From: an uncultured Gammaproteobacteria bacterium
GTDB lineage: Bacteria > Pseudomonadota > Gammaproteobacteria > Arenicellales > Poriferihabitantaceae
Assembly (NCBI GenBank): GCA_937992195.1
Contig: CALKKV010000075.1
Coordinates: 1 to 33,409, forward strand
Reading direction: 5' to 3'
DNA: 33,409 nucleotides
Shown here: positions 1 to 10,222 of the stretch, piece by piece
How positions within the stretch are numbered: position 1 is the stretch's first letter
How the letters are laid out: every line of letters starts with the position of its first letter
The notes under the pieces: model-generated
The model's database searches: none
What the model was told of the DNA's origin: nothing
Seen by the model: the letters and a program-made list of their open reading frames with translations, nothing else
Translations under genes and position numbers: made by a program

Positions 1-1
1 T

Positions 2-775
2 AAGCCTGTGAAACTGCTTCGGAGTCCTCGTTGGGCTAGCTATTTAATTTTATGTTGTATGGTAGCGTGGAGTGCGAATACGCTCTATGAGCGATCTAAT
101 ATCTGGAGCGATAAATATACTTTGGCAGAACATAATGCAAAGACCGCGCCACTGTCTCCATCTGCCAATATAACCCTCGCCAGACTTCAATATAACCGGT
201 TCATTGAAGGGGAATCAGAGTATGGTGAAAAATCGAAAACACTTTTCTTAAAAACAATAAGCCTAAAGCCTGACCAAATTACAGAAGAGTTTTCTATGAT
301 CGTCGCCAGCGAGTATGGTGCATTTGAATATGATTCCGAATGGTTAAATGACGCAATAGCTAAGCTCCCCCAATCAACTCCTACAGCGAATGTAAAAAAC
401 GCTATCCGCAGCTACCTGAAATGCCTGCATGCTAATCGATGCAAGAAATCAGAAAAGGAGGCGCATAAGTTTTTCGACGCCCTCCTGGAATCCAATTTTT
501 CAAGTTTCCGTAACTTTTATGCGCTTTATTACTCTAAAATAGACAACCAACCAGAAAAGTCCGAACCTGTTTTTGAAAGTCTGACACAATCCAGCTCTAC
601 TGACTATTGGCTCAATTACTTGGAACATTTATCGGAGCAACCTGTTCTTCAACCTTTCTGCACGAAATACGCTGAGTTCGCTAAAAAGTTGAGGAATTTT
701 GAATTTAAAAGGATAACAAAGCATATAAATGCGGTTAGCAGATTCGAAAGTTTATACAAGCGGTGTCCTGTCTGA
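2..775 (+). CDS. C-terminal part of a membrane protein with TPR-like tail (5' end outside the window)
   Basis: The frame is open to the left edge, so the GTG at 8 need not be the true start and the gene probably begins outside the window. The visible part opens with one hydrophobic segment (about residues 11-28 counted from that GTG), then a short motif of the form ERSNIWSD followed by a helical region with SPSANITLARL. This order, a last membrane helix, then R-x-x-x-W-x-D and a TPR-like alpha-helical tail, is seen at the C-terminus of polytopic TMTC/GT39-like glycosylation proteins. That resemblance is the only functional clue and no catalytic residues are in view. The tail is Cys-containing and mostly charged, so probably periplasmic. 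The neighbouring glycosyltransferase and the decayed GT2 gene support a surface-polysaccharide or protein-glycosylation locus. The family call is tentative. Confidence 0.55.
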   Translation, partial: KPVKLLRSPRWASYLILCCMVAWSANTLYERSNIWSDKYTLAEHNAKTAPLSPSANITLARLQYNRFIEGESEYGEKSKTLFLKTISLKPDQITEEFSMIVASEYGAFEYDSEWLNDAIAKLPQSTPTANVKNAIRSYLKCLHANRCKKSEKEAHKFFDALLESNFSSFRNFYALYYSKIDNQPEKSEPVFESLTQSSSTDYWLNYLEHLSEQPVLQPFCTKYAEFAKKLRNFEFKRITKHINAVSRFESLYKRCPV

Positions 776-814
776 TATACCGTAATTCTGTATGAAATAC
801 TAACAGGATTGTAA

Positions 815-921
815 ATGCTCCCCTCCACTTTCGAACATCTGCCAAAAGAAACTAGGGATGTTGAATTGTGGCCACCAAAAACATGAGTCTTATCAAACTC
901 TTTGGCAAGAACAAGCTGTGA
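815..921 (+). other. two tiny overlapping ORFs leading into the GT4 gene
   Basis: ATG at 815 follows an AGGA at 805-808 and opens a 23-codon frame that stops at 884-886. That stop overlaps an ATG at 883 (ATGA), which opens a 12-codon frame ending at 919-921. This second stop overlaps a GTG at 918 (GTGA) that is in frame with the downstream glycosyltransferase. The chain could couple translation into the GT4 gene, or be coincidence. Neither peptide is recognisable. Confidence 0.25.
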
Positions 922-2123
922 CTATAGCGAAACCAAAGCTACTCGTACTGGCCAGCACTTATCCAGTTCCCACTAAAACCTACGAACCGAGATTTATTGC
1001 AGACTATTGCCAGCAAATGTCTCAGCACTACGCTGTAACTGTACTCACACAAAGTAGGAAAGACGGAAGCACTCGAGAAACCGATGGCCAGGTTCGTGTT
1101 CTGAGATATCGCTATGCGATAAAAAGGTTTGAGCTGTTGTCAGAGAATGGAGGAATAGCTGGCTCTTTGAACGCAAACCCGTTGTTATTTGCAGTTGTAC
1201 CGTTCATGCTTACCTCTCTGGTATTACACTTAATCTATTTTTTGCGCAAAGAAAAACCTGAGATTATTCATGCACATTGGATTTTTCCTCAAGCATTCTG
1301 CGTTGCAATTGCACAGTTTATTGCACGTACTAATATCCCAGTCGTTTGTACTTCTCACGGAGGAGACCTTTTTGGATTAAAAGGGAGATTCTTCTATCAG
1401 ATCAAAAAGTGGACTTTAAATCAGATTCAAAGTTTTGCTGTTGTTAGCACAGCAATGGAGCGGTATGTAAGACAAGCTTTTCCTGAGTTTCAAAAGCCTA
1501 TTCATGTATTACCAATGGGTGTTGATTTGAAAGAAAAGTTTTCGACAACAACAGTCCAACGATATAGCAACTACTCCCTGCTATTTGTTGGAAGAATTGT
1601 AAAAAAGAAGGGCTTGAAACAATTGATCTATTGTTTAGATCTCCTCTTAAAAAGAAACCCAAACTATAGACTAACCATTGCGGGTGACGGACCGGAAAAA
1701 TCAGAAATTGAACAACAAGTAAACTCTCTCGGTATCGAACACGCCGTAGAGTTTCTTGGAGGTGTGGAATCTAAACAGCTGCCTGATCTGTATCGTTCTG
1801 CGAATCTAGCCATATTTCCATTTATTCAAGCCCAGGACGGAGACATGGAAGGACTAGGATTGGTCATTATAGAAGCAATGGGCTGCAGTTGTCCTGTAAT
1901 CGTTGGTGACGTCCCGGCCATTCACGATGTAGTCAAAGATGGCGAAACAGGTATTATTGGAAATCCTTTAGACATAACCGATTTTTCTCGATTGATAGAC
2001 AAAGCTGTGACAGAAAAAGAGATGACTGAGAAACTGTCCGCTAACGCATTAAATTTTGTATCAACCAAATTCAATTGGGAAACTTGCGCGGAAAGATACC
2101 ACCAACTTTTCAAAATGCTTTGA
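858..2123 (+). CDS. glycosyltransferase family 4 (GT-B fold)
   Basis: A retaining glycosyltransferase, expected to transfer a sugar from a nucleotide donor to a lipid-linked or polysaccharide acceptor at the cytoplasmic membrane. The N-terminal acceptor domain begins with KLLVLASTYP and continues through HAHWIFPQ and TSHGGD. The C-terminal donor domain starts near LLFVGRIVKKKG and carries the GT4 E-x7-E signature at Glu331/Glu339 (EGLGLVIIE). The length of 421 residues is typical. The start is uncertain: the first ATG (858) has AGGG immediately against it, which is too close for a good Shine-Dalgarno. The conserved fold begins about residue 26, and a GTG at 918 overlaps the stop of an upstream mini-ORF, so 918 may be the real start. 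Base composition is AT-richer than the housekeeping genes to the right, as usual for glycan loci. The acceptor and donor cannot be read from sequence. Confidence 0.9.
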   Translation: MLNCGHQKHESYQTLWQEQAVTIAKPKLLVLASTYPVPTKTYEPRFIADYCQQMSQHYAVTVLTQSRKDGSTRETDGQVRVLRYRYAIKRFELLSENGGIAGSLNANPLLFAVVPFMLTSLVLHLIYFLRKEKPEIIHAHWIFPQAFCVAIAQFIARTNIPVVCTSHGGDLFGLKGRFFYQIKKWTLNQIQSFAVVSTAMERYVRQAFPEFQKPIHVLPMGVDLKEKFSTTTVQRYSNYSLLFVGRIVKKKGLKQLIYCLDLLLKRNPNYRLTIAGDGPEKSEIEQQVNSLGIEHAVEFLGGVESKQLPDLYRSANLAIFPFIQAQDGDMEGLGLVIIEAMGCSCPVIVGDVPAIHDVVKDGETGIIGNPLDITDFSRLIDKAVTEKEMTEKLSANALNFVSTKFNWETCAERYHQLFKML

Positions 2124-2149
2124 TTTTGATAACCACACTCCTCCACTCT

Positions 2150-2600
2150 TCTAAACATTAATCCGTGCTTTAAAGTTAAGAAGTCATTAAATACAAACGA
2201 AGTGAGGTCATAGTGAACTAGTTGTTTTGATTGTAAATCATTCTGGACCGGTGCAACAATTGTATTTGTCGTAACAGAGACGACAGAAGATAACAGTTGT
2301 TGGCTAGTATTCTCTCGAACAAAACAGTCATTGTTAAGTAGTATATATATAAGCACCGCCTTCGATTGCCTGTTTCACACCGATATTTGTTGCCTCACCT
2401 GTAGAACTTCAGACCCAATCTGAGTCGCTTCCTCGCATTCTCTTTGCGCTGGGAAACTTGAGGATTCCGGTTGCAGTTTGGTCAGTTGTTCCATGATCAA
2501 CCACAATAACCTTTGGCTTAAAGCTACTTCGGGAGATATGCTTTAAATATTTTTCGGGATTTTCCTAACCATTAAAATCGGTAATAGTAATTGTTGGCAT
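2150..2600 (-). pseudogene. decayed family 2 glycosyltransferase (rhamnosyltransferase-like)
   Basis: Reading the minus strand from ATG 2600 gives a GT2-like start (MPTITITDFNG), then TAG at 2567-2565, where a Trp codon (TGG) would fit the family. The same frame goes on with KVIVVDHGTTDQT (family pattern VVDNGSTD), meets TGA at 2411-2409, and resumes with NIGVKQAIEGGAYIY (family pattern NxGxxxGxxxG). At an ATATATATAC run around 2341-2350 the frame shifts by one, and the diagnostic LLNNDCFV (DxD-type NND) follows. After about 60 more residues the resemblance fades near the convergent GT4 gene, so the C-terminal half is missing. Two nonsense codons, one frameshift and a truncation make this a dead gene. 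It accounts for most of the otherwise empty 2124-2637 interval. The 3' boundary is approximate. Confidence 0.75.
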
Positions 2601-2637
2601 TCACATAACCCGTCCTACAACTATCGGCTTTCTTAAC

Positions 2638-5211
2638 TCACCTAAGCACCAATGTATCATCTTCTGCTTCTACAGAAATTACTTTTTCTCCTACGTAGCT
2701 ACCACTTAATATTTTCTCCGCAAGGGGGTTCTCCAAGAAAGTTTGAATTGCGCGTTTTAGCGGACGAGCCCCGTAAGTCGGATCAAATCCAATATCCGCC
2801 AGCAGTTGAATCGCCTCAGGGCTAACTTCTAATTCTAAACCATATTCATTAAGACGGACCTTCAACATTGCTATCTGAATTTCAACAATTTTTCTTATCT
2901 GTTCTTTATTGAGCGGATGAAAAACATTAATTTCGTCAATTCGGTTAAGAAACTCGGGTTTAAAATGACCACGCACCACTTCTAGGACCGTTTCCTTTAT
3001 TTCGGAATACTTTTTCTGATCAATGTTTAGTTCTTGTATGATGTCTGAACCAAGATTCGAAGTCATAATGATTACCGTGTTTCTAAAATCAACTGTCCGA
3101 CCTTGGCTATCAGTCAATCTCCCATCATCAAGTATCTGAAGTAAAATATTAAAAACATCAGGATGCGCCTTCTCTACCTCATCCAATAGGATTACTGAAT
3201 AAGGTTTTCGTCTAACGGCTTCAGTCAAAAAACCTCCTTCTTCATAACCCACGTATCCGGGAGGTGCACCGATCAGTCTTGCAACCGAGTGCTTTTCCAT
3301 AAACTCAGACATATCGATCCGGACCATCGATTCTTCAGAATCAAATAGAAATTCGGCCACAGCTTTAGTAACCTCGGTTTTTCCAACTCCAGTTGGTCCT
3401 AAAAATAAGAAAGACCCGTATGGTCTTTTCGGATCGGATATGCCAGCCCTCGAGCGACGAACCGCGTTAGCAACTGCATTTATCGCCTCCTCCTGACCAA
3501 TCACTCGTTTGTGAAGACTATGCTCCATACTAAGAAGTTTCTCTCTTTCTCCCTCCAGCATTTTCGAGACAGGAATACCAGTCCACCGCGAAACAACCTC
3601 TGCAATCTCGTCTTCTGTCACATTACTCCGTAGAAGTGTTGTCTCTGAATTTTCCTGGTTGTCAGCAGTTTCAAGTTGCTTCTCAAGCTCAGGGATCTTG
3701 CCGTATTGCAGTTCAGACATTCTCTGTAAGTCACCTGCTCTTCTTGCGGCTTCAAATTCAATTCGACTGTGATCCAACTCTTCCTTTATATGCTGACTAC
3801 CCTGCACTGCCGATTTCTCAGCATTCCATACTTCCTCCAGATCCGCATACTCCCGTTCTAGTTGTGCTATTTCATCGTCCAGCGCAACCAAACGCTTCTT
3901 TGAGGCATTGTCACTTTCTTTTTTCAGCGCTTCGCGCTCCATCTTCAACTGAACAGCCCTGCGTTCGAGCCGATCCATTGATTCCGGTTTCGAATCTATT
4001 TCCATACGAATACGACTTGCGGCTTCGTCGATGAGGTCAATCGCCTTGTCGGGCAAGTTCCGGTCGGTGATATAGCGATGGGATAATGTCGCGGCGGACA
4101 CGATAGCTGGATCAGTAATATCAACCCCATGATGCAATTCGTATCGCTCCTTCAACCCTCTTAAAATTGCGATCGTATCCTCGACAGATGGCTCATCAAC
4201 CAATACCTTTTGAAAACGCCGTTCCAAGGCCGCATCTTTTTCAATGTATTGCCTGTATTCGTCTAGTGTCGTAGCACCCACACAATGAAGTTCACCACGC
4301 GCGAGCGCTGGCTTCAGCATATTCCCCGCATCCATCGCGCCTTCGGCTTTACCCGCACCAACCATTGTGTGAAGCTCGTCAATAAACAAAATAATCTGCC
4401 CTTCCTGCTTCGTCAGATCGTTTAATACAGCTTTTAATCGCTCTTCGAATTCGCCACGAAATTTCGCACCCGCCAATAAGGCGCCTAAATCCAGAGACAA
4501 TACTCTTTTATTTTTAACGCCCTCAGGCACTTCATTGTTTACGATGCGTTGCGCCAAGCCTTCGATTATTGCCGTTTTACCAACCCCAGGCTCACCAATC
4601 AGTACCGGGTTGTTTTTAGTTCTTCGCTGCAACACCTGTATCGCTCGGCGAATTTCTTCGTCACGTCCAATCACAGGATCCAGCTTGCCTTGCTCCGCGC
4701 GCTCGGTCACATCAATCGTATATTTTTCCAATGCCTGTCGTTGTTCTTCGGCATTGGGATCATCCACACTCTGTCCACCGCGCACCGATTCAATCGCGGT
4801 TTCAATAGATTTTGTATCACCACCGGCAGCACGAATTAACTCACCAAGGCTACTCTTATCTTTTACCGCCGCCACGACAAATAACTCGCTGGCGATATAC
4901 TGATCTCCTCGCTGTTGCGCTAGTTGATCTGCCACATTCAATAAGCGGCCGCAGTCCTTGGAGAAGTGCATTTCTCCCTGATTACCTTCAACGCTGGCGA
5001 TCTTATCTATGGCGTCACCTAAAGAAGAACGCAGTTTTGCTACATTCACCCCTGCCTGAGTCAGTAAATGCCTGACCGCTCCACCATCTTGATCCAGCAA
5101 AGCCTGCATTACATGCAAAGGCTCGATAAATTGATGGTTGCGACCTAATGCTTTACTTTGCGCTTCACCGAGCGCCTGCTGAAATCGAGCAGTTAGTTTG
5201 TCCATCCGCAT
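2638..5211 (-). CDS. clpB: ATP-dependent disaggregase ClpB (Hsp104 family)
   Basis: A hexameric AAA+ chaperone that threads aggregated proteins through its pore together with DnaK/DnaJ/GrpE in the cytoplasm. The order is: N-terminal Clp repeat domain (1-145); first AAA module with Walker A GEPGVGKT (Lys212) and Walker B ILFIDELH; coiled-coil middle domain (about 410-520); second AAA module with GPTGVGKT (Lys611) and [11 protein letters not shown]; and C-terminal D2-small domain. With ATG 5211 the protein starts [11 protein letters not shown] and is 857 residues, the Escherichia coli length. An in-frame GTG at 5217 adds two residues, but GGGGTG lies at the right distance for ATG 5211, so I prefer that. 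A near-consensus sigma-32 promoter stands directly upstream, so the gene is expected to be heat-inducible. No terminator is evident downstream. Confidence 0.98.
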   Translation of the reverse strand: MRMDKLTARFQQALGEAQSKALGRNHQFIEPLHVMQALLDQDGGAVRHLLTQAGVNVAKLRSSLGDAIDKIASVEGNQGEMHFSKDCGRLLNVADQLAQQRGDQYIASELFVVAAVKDKSSLGELIRAAGGDTKSIETAIESVRGGQSVDDPNAEEQRQALEKYTIDVTERAEQGKLDPVIGRDEEIRRAIQVLQRRTKNNPVLIGEPGVGKTAIIEGLAQRIVNNEVPEGVKNKRVLSLDLGALLAGAKFRGEFEERLKAVLNDLTKQEGQIILFIDELHTMVGAGKAEGAMDAGNMLKPALARGELHCVGATTLDEYRQYIEKDAALERRFQKVLVDEPSVEDTIAILRGLKERYELHHGVDITDPAIVSAATLSHRYITDRNLPDKAIDLIDEAASRIRMEIDSKPESMDRLERRAVQLKMEREALKKESDNASKKRLVALDDEIAQLEREYADLEEVWNAEKSAVQGSQHIKEELDHSRIEFEAARRAGDLQRMSELQYGKIPELEKQLETADNQENSETTLLRSNVTEDEIAEVVSRWTGIPVSKMLEGEREKLLSMEHSLHKRVIGQEEAINAVANAVRRSRAGISDPKRPYGSFLFLGPTGVGKTEVTKAVAEFLFDSEESMVRIDMSEFMEKHSVARLIGAPPGYVGYEEGGFLTEAVRRKPYSVILLDEVEKAHPDVFNILLQILDDGRLTDSQGRTVDFRNTVIIMTSNLGSDIIQELNIDQKKYSEIKETVLEVVRGHFKPEFLNRIDEINVFHPLNKEQIRKIVEIQIAMLKVRLNEYGLELEVSPEAIQLLADIGFDPTYGARPLKRAIQTFLENPLAEKILSGSYVGEKVISVEAEDDTLVLR

Positions 5212-5247
5212 ATTCACCCCAAACTGAGAACATTTAATACCACAGTT

Positions 5248-5276
5248 TAAATGGGGTTTTTAGCGCTCTATTCAAG
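5248..5276 (-). promoter_or_regulatory. sigma-32 (RpoH) heat-shock promoter of clpB
   Basis: On the minus strand the -35 hexamer is CTTGAA (5271-5276), then 14 bases, then a -10 element CCCCATTTA (5248-5256). This matches the known RpoH consensus (CTTGAA, 13-17 bases, CCCCATNTA) at every position named. It lies 37 bases upstream of the clpB ATG, leaving a short leader with the GGGGTG ribosome-binding site. Confidence 0.9.
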
Positions 5277-5332
5277 CACCAGGGAGCATAAAGTACAGGG
5301 TTTTAACGGTTTTTGGTCGCTATACACCTAGC

Positions 5333-6661
5333 TCAACCTACCTGCGCAACTCCAAGCAAGTCATACTCCGTTGCACCGGTAATATTGACATTAATTACCT
5401 CGCCAGGAAGCGCCTTGGCGCCTGTCATATCTACCTCAACCACCCCATCAACCTCCGGGGCATCGCCCTTTGAACGGCCAATTGCAAAGCCGTCATCGAC
5501 ATGATCAATCATCACTTCAATCGTCTTGCCAATTTTATGCGCTAATCGCTCTTTAGAGATCGTCATTTGTAATTCCATAAATCGTTCGAATCGCTCTTTT
5601 TTAACTTCGCATGGAACCTGCCCAGAAAGCTTGTTGGCAGCGGCACCTTCAACATCAGAATATTCAAAGCAGCCAGCACGATCGATCTGAGCTTCCTCAA
5701 TGAATCTCAGTAACTCCAAAAAATCTGCTTCTGTCTCTCCCGGAAAGCCAACGATAAACGTACTGCGCAGCGTCAGATCTGGGCAGATCTGACGCCACTT
5801 TGAAATACGACTCAGCACTTTCTCACTATGGGCCGGACGTTTCATCGCTTTCAAAACTGAACGACTTCCATGCTGAAACGGAATATCGAGATACGGCAAT
5901 AGCAAACCATCGGCCATCAATGGAATCAGGTCGTCGACATGGGGATAAGGATAGACATAATGAAGTCGAACCCAAGCTCCAGTATTCCCCAAAGCGCGAG
6001 CGAGATCGGTGATATGGGAGCGAATCGGCGTCGCACCGTGGAACTCGGTACGGTAGCGAATATCGACGCCATAGGCACTGGTATCCTGAGACACGACAAG
6101 CAGTTCTTTTACCCCCGCAGCTACCAAAGATTCAGCCTCCGATAGCACCTCAGCACCACCGCGACTCACCAGGTCTCCGCGCATACTTGGAATGATGCAA
6201 AAACTACAACGGTGATTGCAGCCCTCAGAGATTTTGAGATAGGCATAGTGCCGGGGAGTGAGCTTCAAACCTCCGGGTGGCACCAGATCAAGATAAGGAT
6301 CATGGGTAGGCGGAATATGTGCATGCACTGCCTCCATCACTTCTTCTGTAGCATGGGGTCCAGTTACCGCTAACAGGTCGGGATAACTATTAGAGACAAT
6401 GTCGCCTTTGGCACCGAGACAGCCAGTGACAATCACACGACCATTCTCATCCATCGCTTCGCCAATCGCTTCAAGTGACTCTTCCACCGCCGCGTCAATA
6501 AACCCGCAGGTATTCACGATGACTAAATCAGCTCCCGAATAATCCGCAGACATTTCATAGCCCTGCACCCGCAACTCAGTGAGTATGCGCTCGGAATCAA
6601 CCGTAGCTTTGGGACAACCTAAACTGACAAAGCCAATTTTTCCAGGGGACGAAGCTGCCAT
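5333..6661 (-). CDS. rimO: ribosomal protein S12 methylthiotransferase RimO
   Basis: A radical-SAM methylthiotransferase that adds a methylthio group to the conserved Asp of ribosomal protein S12. The N-terminal UPF0004 domain has its three cluster cysteines in the contexts SLGCPK, NTCGFI and VTGCLG. The radical SAM core has C-x3-C-x2-C at Cys148/152/155 (CNHRCSFC) followed by IIPSMRGD, the form that separates RimO from MiaB. The C-terminal TRAM-like domain ends the protein. Length is 442, against 441 in E. coli. It lies 42 bases downstream of ppsR on the same strand, so the two may be co-transcribed. The Shine-Dalgarno is weak (AAGA). Confidence 0.97.
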   Translation of the reverse strand: MAASSPGKIGFVSLGCPKATVDSERILTELRVQGYEMSADYSGADLVIVNTCGFIDAAVEESLEAIGEAMDENGRVIVTGCLGAKGDIVSNSYPDLLAVTGPHATEEVMEAVHAHIPPTHDPYLDLVPPGGLKLTPRHYAYLKISEGCNHRCSFCIIPSMRGDLVSRGGAEVLSEAESLVAAGVKELLVVSQDTSAYGVDIRYRTEFHGATPIRSHITDLARALGNTGAWVRLHYVYPYPHVDDLIPLMADGLLLPYLDIPFQHGSRSVLKAMKRPAHSEKVLSRISKWRQICPDLTLRSTFIVGFPGETEADFLELLRFIEEAQIDRAGCFEYSDVEGAAANKLSGQVPCEVKKERFERFMELQMTISKERLAHKIGKTIEVMIDHVDDGFAIGRSKGDAPEVDGVVEVDMTGAKALPGEVINVNITGATEYDLLGVAQVG

Positions 6662-6703
6662 GTTTTCTTATCAAGTAAAAATATAAAATTGAAGATATGG
6701 AAT

Positions 6704-7549
6704 CTAGTAAAGACTGGATTGCATCCCTAGCTGATGTTTGATCGTACTACCTAGCTCTTCTACGGAGTAATTTGTCGAATCACAAAAAGGCAGTTTATAA
6801 CGTTCGAACAATGCTCTCGCTATTGTGACGTCACGCTGACATTGTCTTAACGAAGCATATTGGCTGTCTGGGCGCCTTTCAGAGCGAATTTGATGCAGCC
6901 TTTTGGGATCAATGATCAAACCAAACAGTCTATCCCGGTGATTTAACACCGCTTCAGGAAGCGTATCTTTCTCAAAATCCTCTTCGGTTAACGGATAGTT
7001 TGCCGCATAAAAACCAAATTGAAGCGCCAAATAGAGACAAGTAGGTGTTTTTCCTGACCTGGACGCTGCAAGCAAAATAATATCTGCTTTGTCATAATCT
7101 CGAAGATGTAAACCGTCATCACAATACAAGGCATAGTTCACTGCGTTTATGCGTTGGGTGTATTGCGTTAGATTGGACATACCATGTGACTGCCCTGCCT
7201 GATGGGAAGATTGCTGTCCAAGCTCCTTTTCCATAGCGCCGATAAACGGCGAGAAAACATCAAAAATCTCGCCCTTGGATTCGCGCAACGTGGTGCTGTA
7301 ATTCTCATCAACAAACGTCGTAAAAACCAACGGTTTATTGCCTGACTCATCTGCAGCTGCATTAATCGTGGTAACAGCGTCCGCGACCTTTTCTGGAGAG
7401 TCCACAAATGGTAGGGCAATCTGATTGAAGACATTGTCCGGAAACTGACTTAACAAGGTATGGCACAAGGTTTCAGCCGTTAGGCCGCTACGATCAGAAA
7501 TAATAAAAACCGGACGAACGGTTGAGGCGTCATGTTCTGAAGGATTCAA
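6704..7549 (-). CDS. ppsR: phosphoenolpyruvate synthase regulatory protein (PSRP, DUF299)
   Basis: A bifunctional kinase/phosphorylase that inactivates PEP synthase by ADP-dependent phosphorylation of a Thr beside the catalytic His, and reactivates it by Pi-dependent dephosphorylation. The sequence shows the DUF299 start VFIISDRSGLTAE, the P-loop-like ASRSGKTPT, NYPLTEEDF, and the C-terminal STNYSVEELG. The gene diverges from ppsA, its substrate, which is the classic arrangement. The start is unclear: the frame has no ATG before the conserved region. TTG at 7549 gives 281 residues, close to E. coli (277), while TTG at 7615 would add 22 residues that look unlike the family. Neither has a clear Shine-Dalgarno. 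I chose 7549 on length. Confidence 0.94.
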   Translation of the reverse strand: MNPSEHDASTVRPVFIISDRSGLTAETLCHTLLSQFPDNVFNQIALPFVDSPEKVADAVTTINAAADESGNKPLVFTTFVDENYSTTLRESKGEIFDVFSPFIGAMEKELGQQSSHQAGQSHGMSNLTQYTQRINAVNYALYCDDGLHLRDYDKADIILLAASRSGKTPTCLYLALQFGFYAANYPLTEEDFEKDTLPEAVLNHRDRLFGLIIDPKRLHQIRSERRPDSQYASLRQCQRDVTIARALFERYKLPFCDSTNYSVEELGSTIKHQLGMQSSLY

Positions 7550-7792
7550 TTTCGGGAGTACTCGATCGGCAGTGGTGAAAAAATAACAGGATAAAGACGC
7601 GGTCCCGAATATCAAAGCGAAAAACGTATCGACTTTACAGAAATCAATCTCAGCTCGTGCAGAGTGCTCTAAAGAATCGAAACGCGAATTGATTTATCGG
7701 GAAATTAATGTCTTTATTATAAGTCCTCCACTCTCGCACGCCACAGACTGTTAAAATAAAGTTTTCGCAATTTAAGCAATAAGAGGTAACCG

Positions 7793-10138
7793 TTGAGTAA
7801 CTGGATTTTGTGGTTTAAGGACCTGGGTATGCATGATGTACCCGCAGTTGGTGGTAAAAACGCCTCTTTAGGCGAGATGATTTCTAACTTAGCGGGCGCG
7901 GGTATCTCGGTACCGAATGGATTTGCGACTACTGCTGATGCCTATTGGGCTTTCGTGCAGCACGAACACCTCGACGACAAAATAAACCAACGCCTCGAAG
8001 GACTGGACGTTGATAACGTCTCGGATCTACAACAAGCAGGCGCTGCGATTCGCCATATGATGATGGCGCACCCGCTTCCGCCCGAGCTGGAGCAAGCGAT
8101 CCGCGACGGCTACAACCAATTAGGCGGCAGTGTCGCTGTGCGATCGTCAGCAACAGCAGAGGATCTTCCAGAGGCTTCTTTTGCCGGACAACAGGAGACT
8201 TTTCTTAACGTCACCGGGATTGACCAAGTATTGCATTGCGTTCGTGAAGTATTTGCCTCGCTTTTCAATGACCGGGCTATTGCCTATCGGGTACATCAAG
8301 GGTTTGCTCATGCAGATGTTGCATTGTCTGCGGGCATTCAGCGCATGGTGCGCAGTGATCTCGGAGCCAGCGGCGTAATGTTTACCATCGATACTGAATC
8401 TGGCTTTGAAGATGCTGTTTTTATCACAGCGTCCTGGGGCCTTGGCGAGTGCGTGGTCCAGGGCTCAGTAAATCCCGACGAGTTTTACGTCTACAAGCCG
8501 GCAATTTCCCAAGGAAAACCGGCCATTCTTCGGCGCAACCGGGGCTCAAAACTAATCAAGATGGTATATGCCTCGGACACGTCAGAGAATCTGGTGGAAA
8601 TAGTCGACGTTGAAGAAGCACAGCAGATGCAGTTTTCAATCTCCGATCATGATGTCGAAGCGCTGGCAAGAATGGCGGTGACCATAGGCCAACACTATGG
8701 TCGACCCATGGATATCGAATGGGGCAAAGACGGCGAGACCGGAGAACTGATGATTTTGCAGGCTCGCCCGGAAACCGTGCGCAGCCGTGACCATAAAAAC
8801 ACCCTGGAGCGCTATCAGTTAAATGAGACTGGAAAAGTACTGATTACCGGGCGCAGCGTTGGCCAACGTATTGGCAGCGGTAAAGTGAGACTGGTGCCTA
8901 CTGTAGACGACCTGGATAAAGTGCAGGCTGGAGATATTCTAGTAACGGATATGACCGACCCGGATTGGGAACCGGTAATGAAACGTGCCGCTGCCATTGT
9001 AACCAATCGTGGCGGTCGAACCTGTCACGCCGCAATTATCGCCCGGGAGCTAGGCGTTCCAGCAATAGTAGGAAGCGAAGATGCAACAGAAGTACTCATC
9101 GACGGCTCCCCGGTAACGGTTTCTTGCGCTGAGGGCGACACCGGAAACGTCTATGAAGGGGAACTAGAGTTCGATCTAATTTCCACCAATCTGGATGAAA
9201 TGCCCGAACTGCCGTTCAAAATTTCTATGAACGTTGGTAATCCGGAACGTGCATTTGCATTTTCACGTATCCCCAATCATGGCATTGGCCTTGCAAGACT
9301 GGAATTTATTATTAACAACACGATTGGTGTCCATCCGCGTGCACTGTTAGAAAAAGATAAGCTACCTGCTGATCTGCAAAAAACTATTGACCGCAAGACT
9401 GCTGGCTATGCGGACCCCGCAAGTTTTTATACGGAGAAACTGGTAGAGGGCATTGCATCACTAGGCGCTGCTTTTTATCCCAAGCCGGTTATCGTCCGAC
9501 TGTCTGACTTCAAATCCAACGAATATGCCAACTTGATTGGCGGAAGTGAGTTCGAGCCTGACGAAGAAAATCCAATGCTCGGCTTTCGCGGCGCCTCGCG
9601 CTATATCTCGGATACATTCCGGCCATGTTTTGAAATGGAGTGTGAAGCGCTGCGGCGTGTTCGAGATGAAATGGGATTGACCAATGTCGAAGTAATGGTG
9701 CCATTTGTTCGCACCCTTACCGAAGCTGATCGAGTGATTGAATTACTCGGAGAGTGCGGTCTCAAGCGCGGAGAAAATGGCTTGAGAGTGATCATGATGT
9801 GCGAGATTCCATCAAATGCAGTTCTCGCTGATCAATTCCTCGAACGGTTCGATGGCTTCTCTATCGGATCGAATGATTTGACCCAGTTCACCCTTGGACT
9901 TGATCGGGATTCGGCAATTATTGCCCACCTTTTCGATGAGCGGGATGAAGCGGTTAAAGCCATGCTAGCAATGGCAATCACCGCCTGTAGAAAAGCTGAG
10001 AAATATGTTGGGATTTGCGGTCAGGGGCCTTCTGATCACCCCGACCTGGCAAATTGGTTGATGGAGCAAGGGATTTCCAGCGTATCGCTTAATCCAGATA
10101 CCGTAATCGAAACCTGGCTATTTTTGGCAAGTGACTAA
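7793..10138 (+). CDS. ppsA: phosphoenolpyruvate synthase
   Basis: Makes PEP, AMP and phosphate from pyruvate, ATP and water, the entry step of gluconeogenesis from pyruvate or lactate. The N-terminal ATP-grasp domain contains [11 protein letters not shown] and [20 protein letters not shown]. The central swivelling domain has the phosphorylated His412 in [15 protein letters not shown], where the Thr before Cys-His is the PpsR target. The C-terminal TIM barrel has [15 protein letters not shown] and the pyruvate-site GICGQGPSD. It is 781 residues (E. coli 792). Translation starts at TTG 7793, with AGAGG at 7782-7786. The intergenic region shared with ppsR has an AT-rich TATTAT at 7715-7720 that could be a -10, but no convincing -35 at standard spacing. 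Confidence 0.98.
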   Translation: MSNWILWFKDLGMHDVPAVGGKNASLGEMISNLAGAGISVPNGFATTADAYWAFVQHEHLDDKINQRLEGLDVDNVSDLQQAGAAIRHMMMAHPLPPELEQAIRDGYNQLGGSVAVRSSATAEDLPEASFAGQQETFLNVTGIDQVLHCVREVFASLFNDRAIAYRVHQGFAHADVALSAGIQRMVRSDLGASGVMFTIDTESGFEDAVFITASWGLGECVVQGSVNPDEFYVYKPAISQGKPAILRRNRGSKLIKMVYASDTSENLVEIVDVEEAQQMQFSISDHDVEALARMAVTIGQHYGRPMDIEWGKDGETGELMILQARPETVRSRDHKNTLERYQLNETGKVLITGRSVGQRIGSGKVRLVPTVDDLDKVQAGDILVTDMTDPDWEPVMKRAAAIVTNRGGRTCHAAIIARELGVPAIVGSEDATEVLIDGSPVTVSCAEGDTGNVYEGELEFDLISTNLDEMPELPFKISMNVGNPERAFAFSRIPNHGIGLARLEFIINNTIGVHPRALLEKDKLPADLQKTIDRKTAGYADPASFYTEKLVEGIASLGAAFYPKPVIVRLSDFKSNEYANLIGGSEFEPDEENPMLGFRGASRYISDTFRPCFEMECEALRRVRDEMGLTNVEVMVPFVRTLTEADRVIELLGECGLKRGENGLRVIMMCEIPSNAVLADQFLERFDGFSIGSNDLTQFTLGLDRDSAIIAHLFDERDEAVKAMLAMAITACRKAEKYVGICGQGPSDHPDLANWLMEQGISSVSLNPDTVIETWLFLASD

Positions 10139-10222
10139 ACTCTGGCGACAGACCGATATTTTGATCCGCAACAAAAAGATGAACTGAATCAGGTTTATTC
10201 CAGACCTCCCGGATTGGTATCG

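Noticed and set aside
1922..2356. 144-codon minus-strand reading frame opposite the end of the GT4 gene
   Set aside because: Only its first 60 or so residues resemble GT2 (LLNNDCFV); the rest is antisense to the GT4 gene. It is part of the pseudogene, not an intact gene.
3636..5075. several plus-strand frames of 87-132 codons within clpB
   Set aside because: They are antisense to highly conserved ClpB domains and show no family motif or ribosome-binding site.
817..7738. CTCCTCCACT-like words near 819, 2143 and 7723
   Set aside because: Only three approximate copies, with different positions relative to genes and no pairing or phase. They are consistent with chance.
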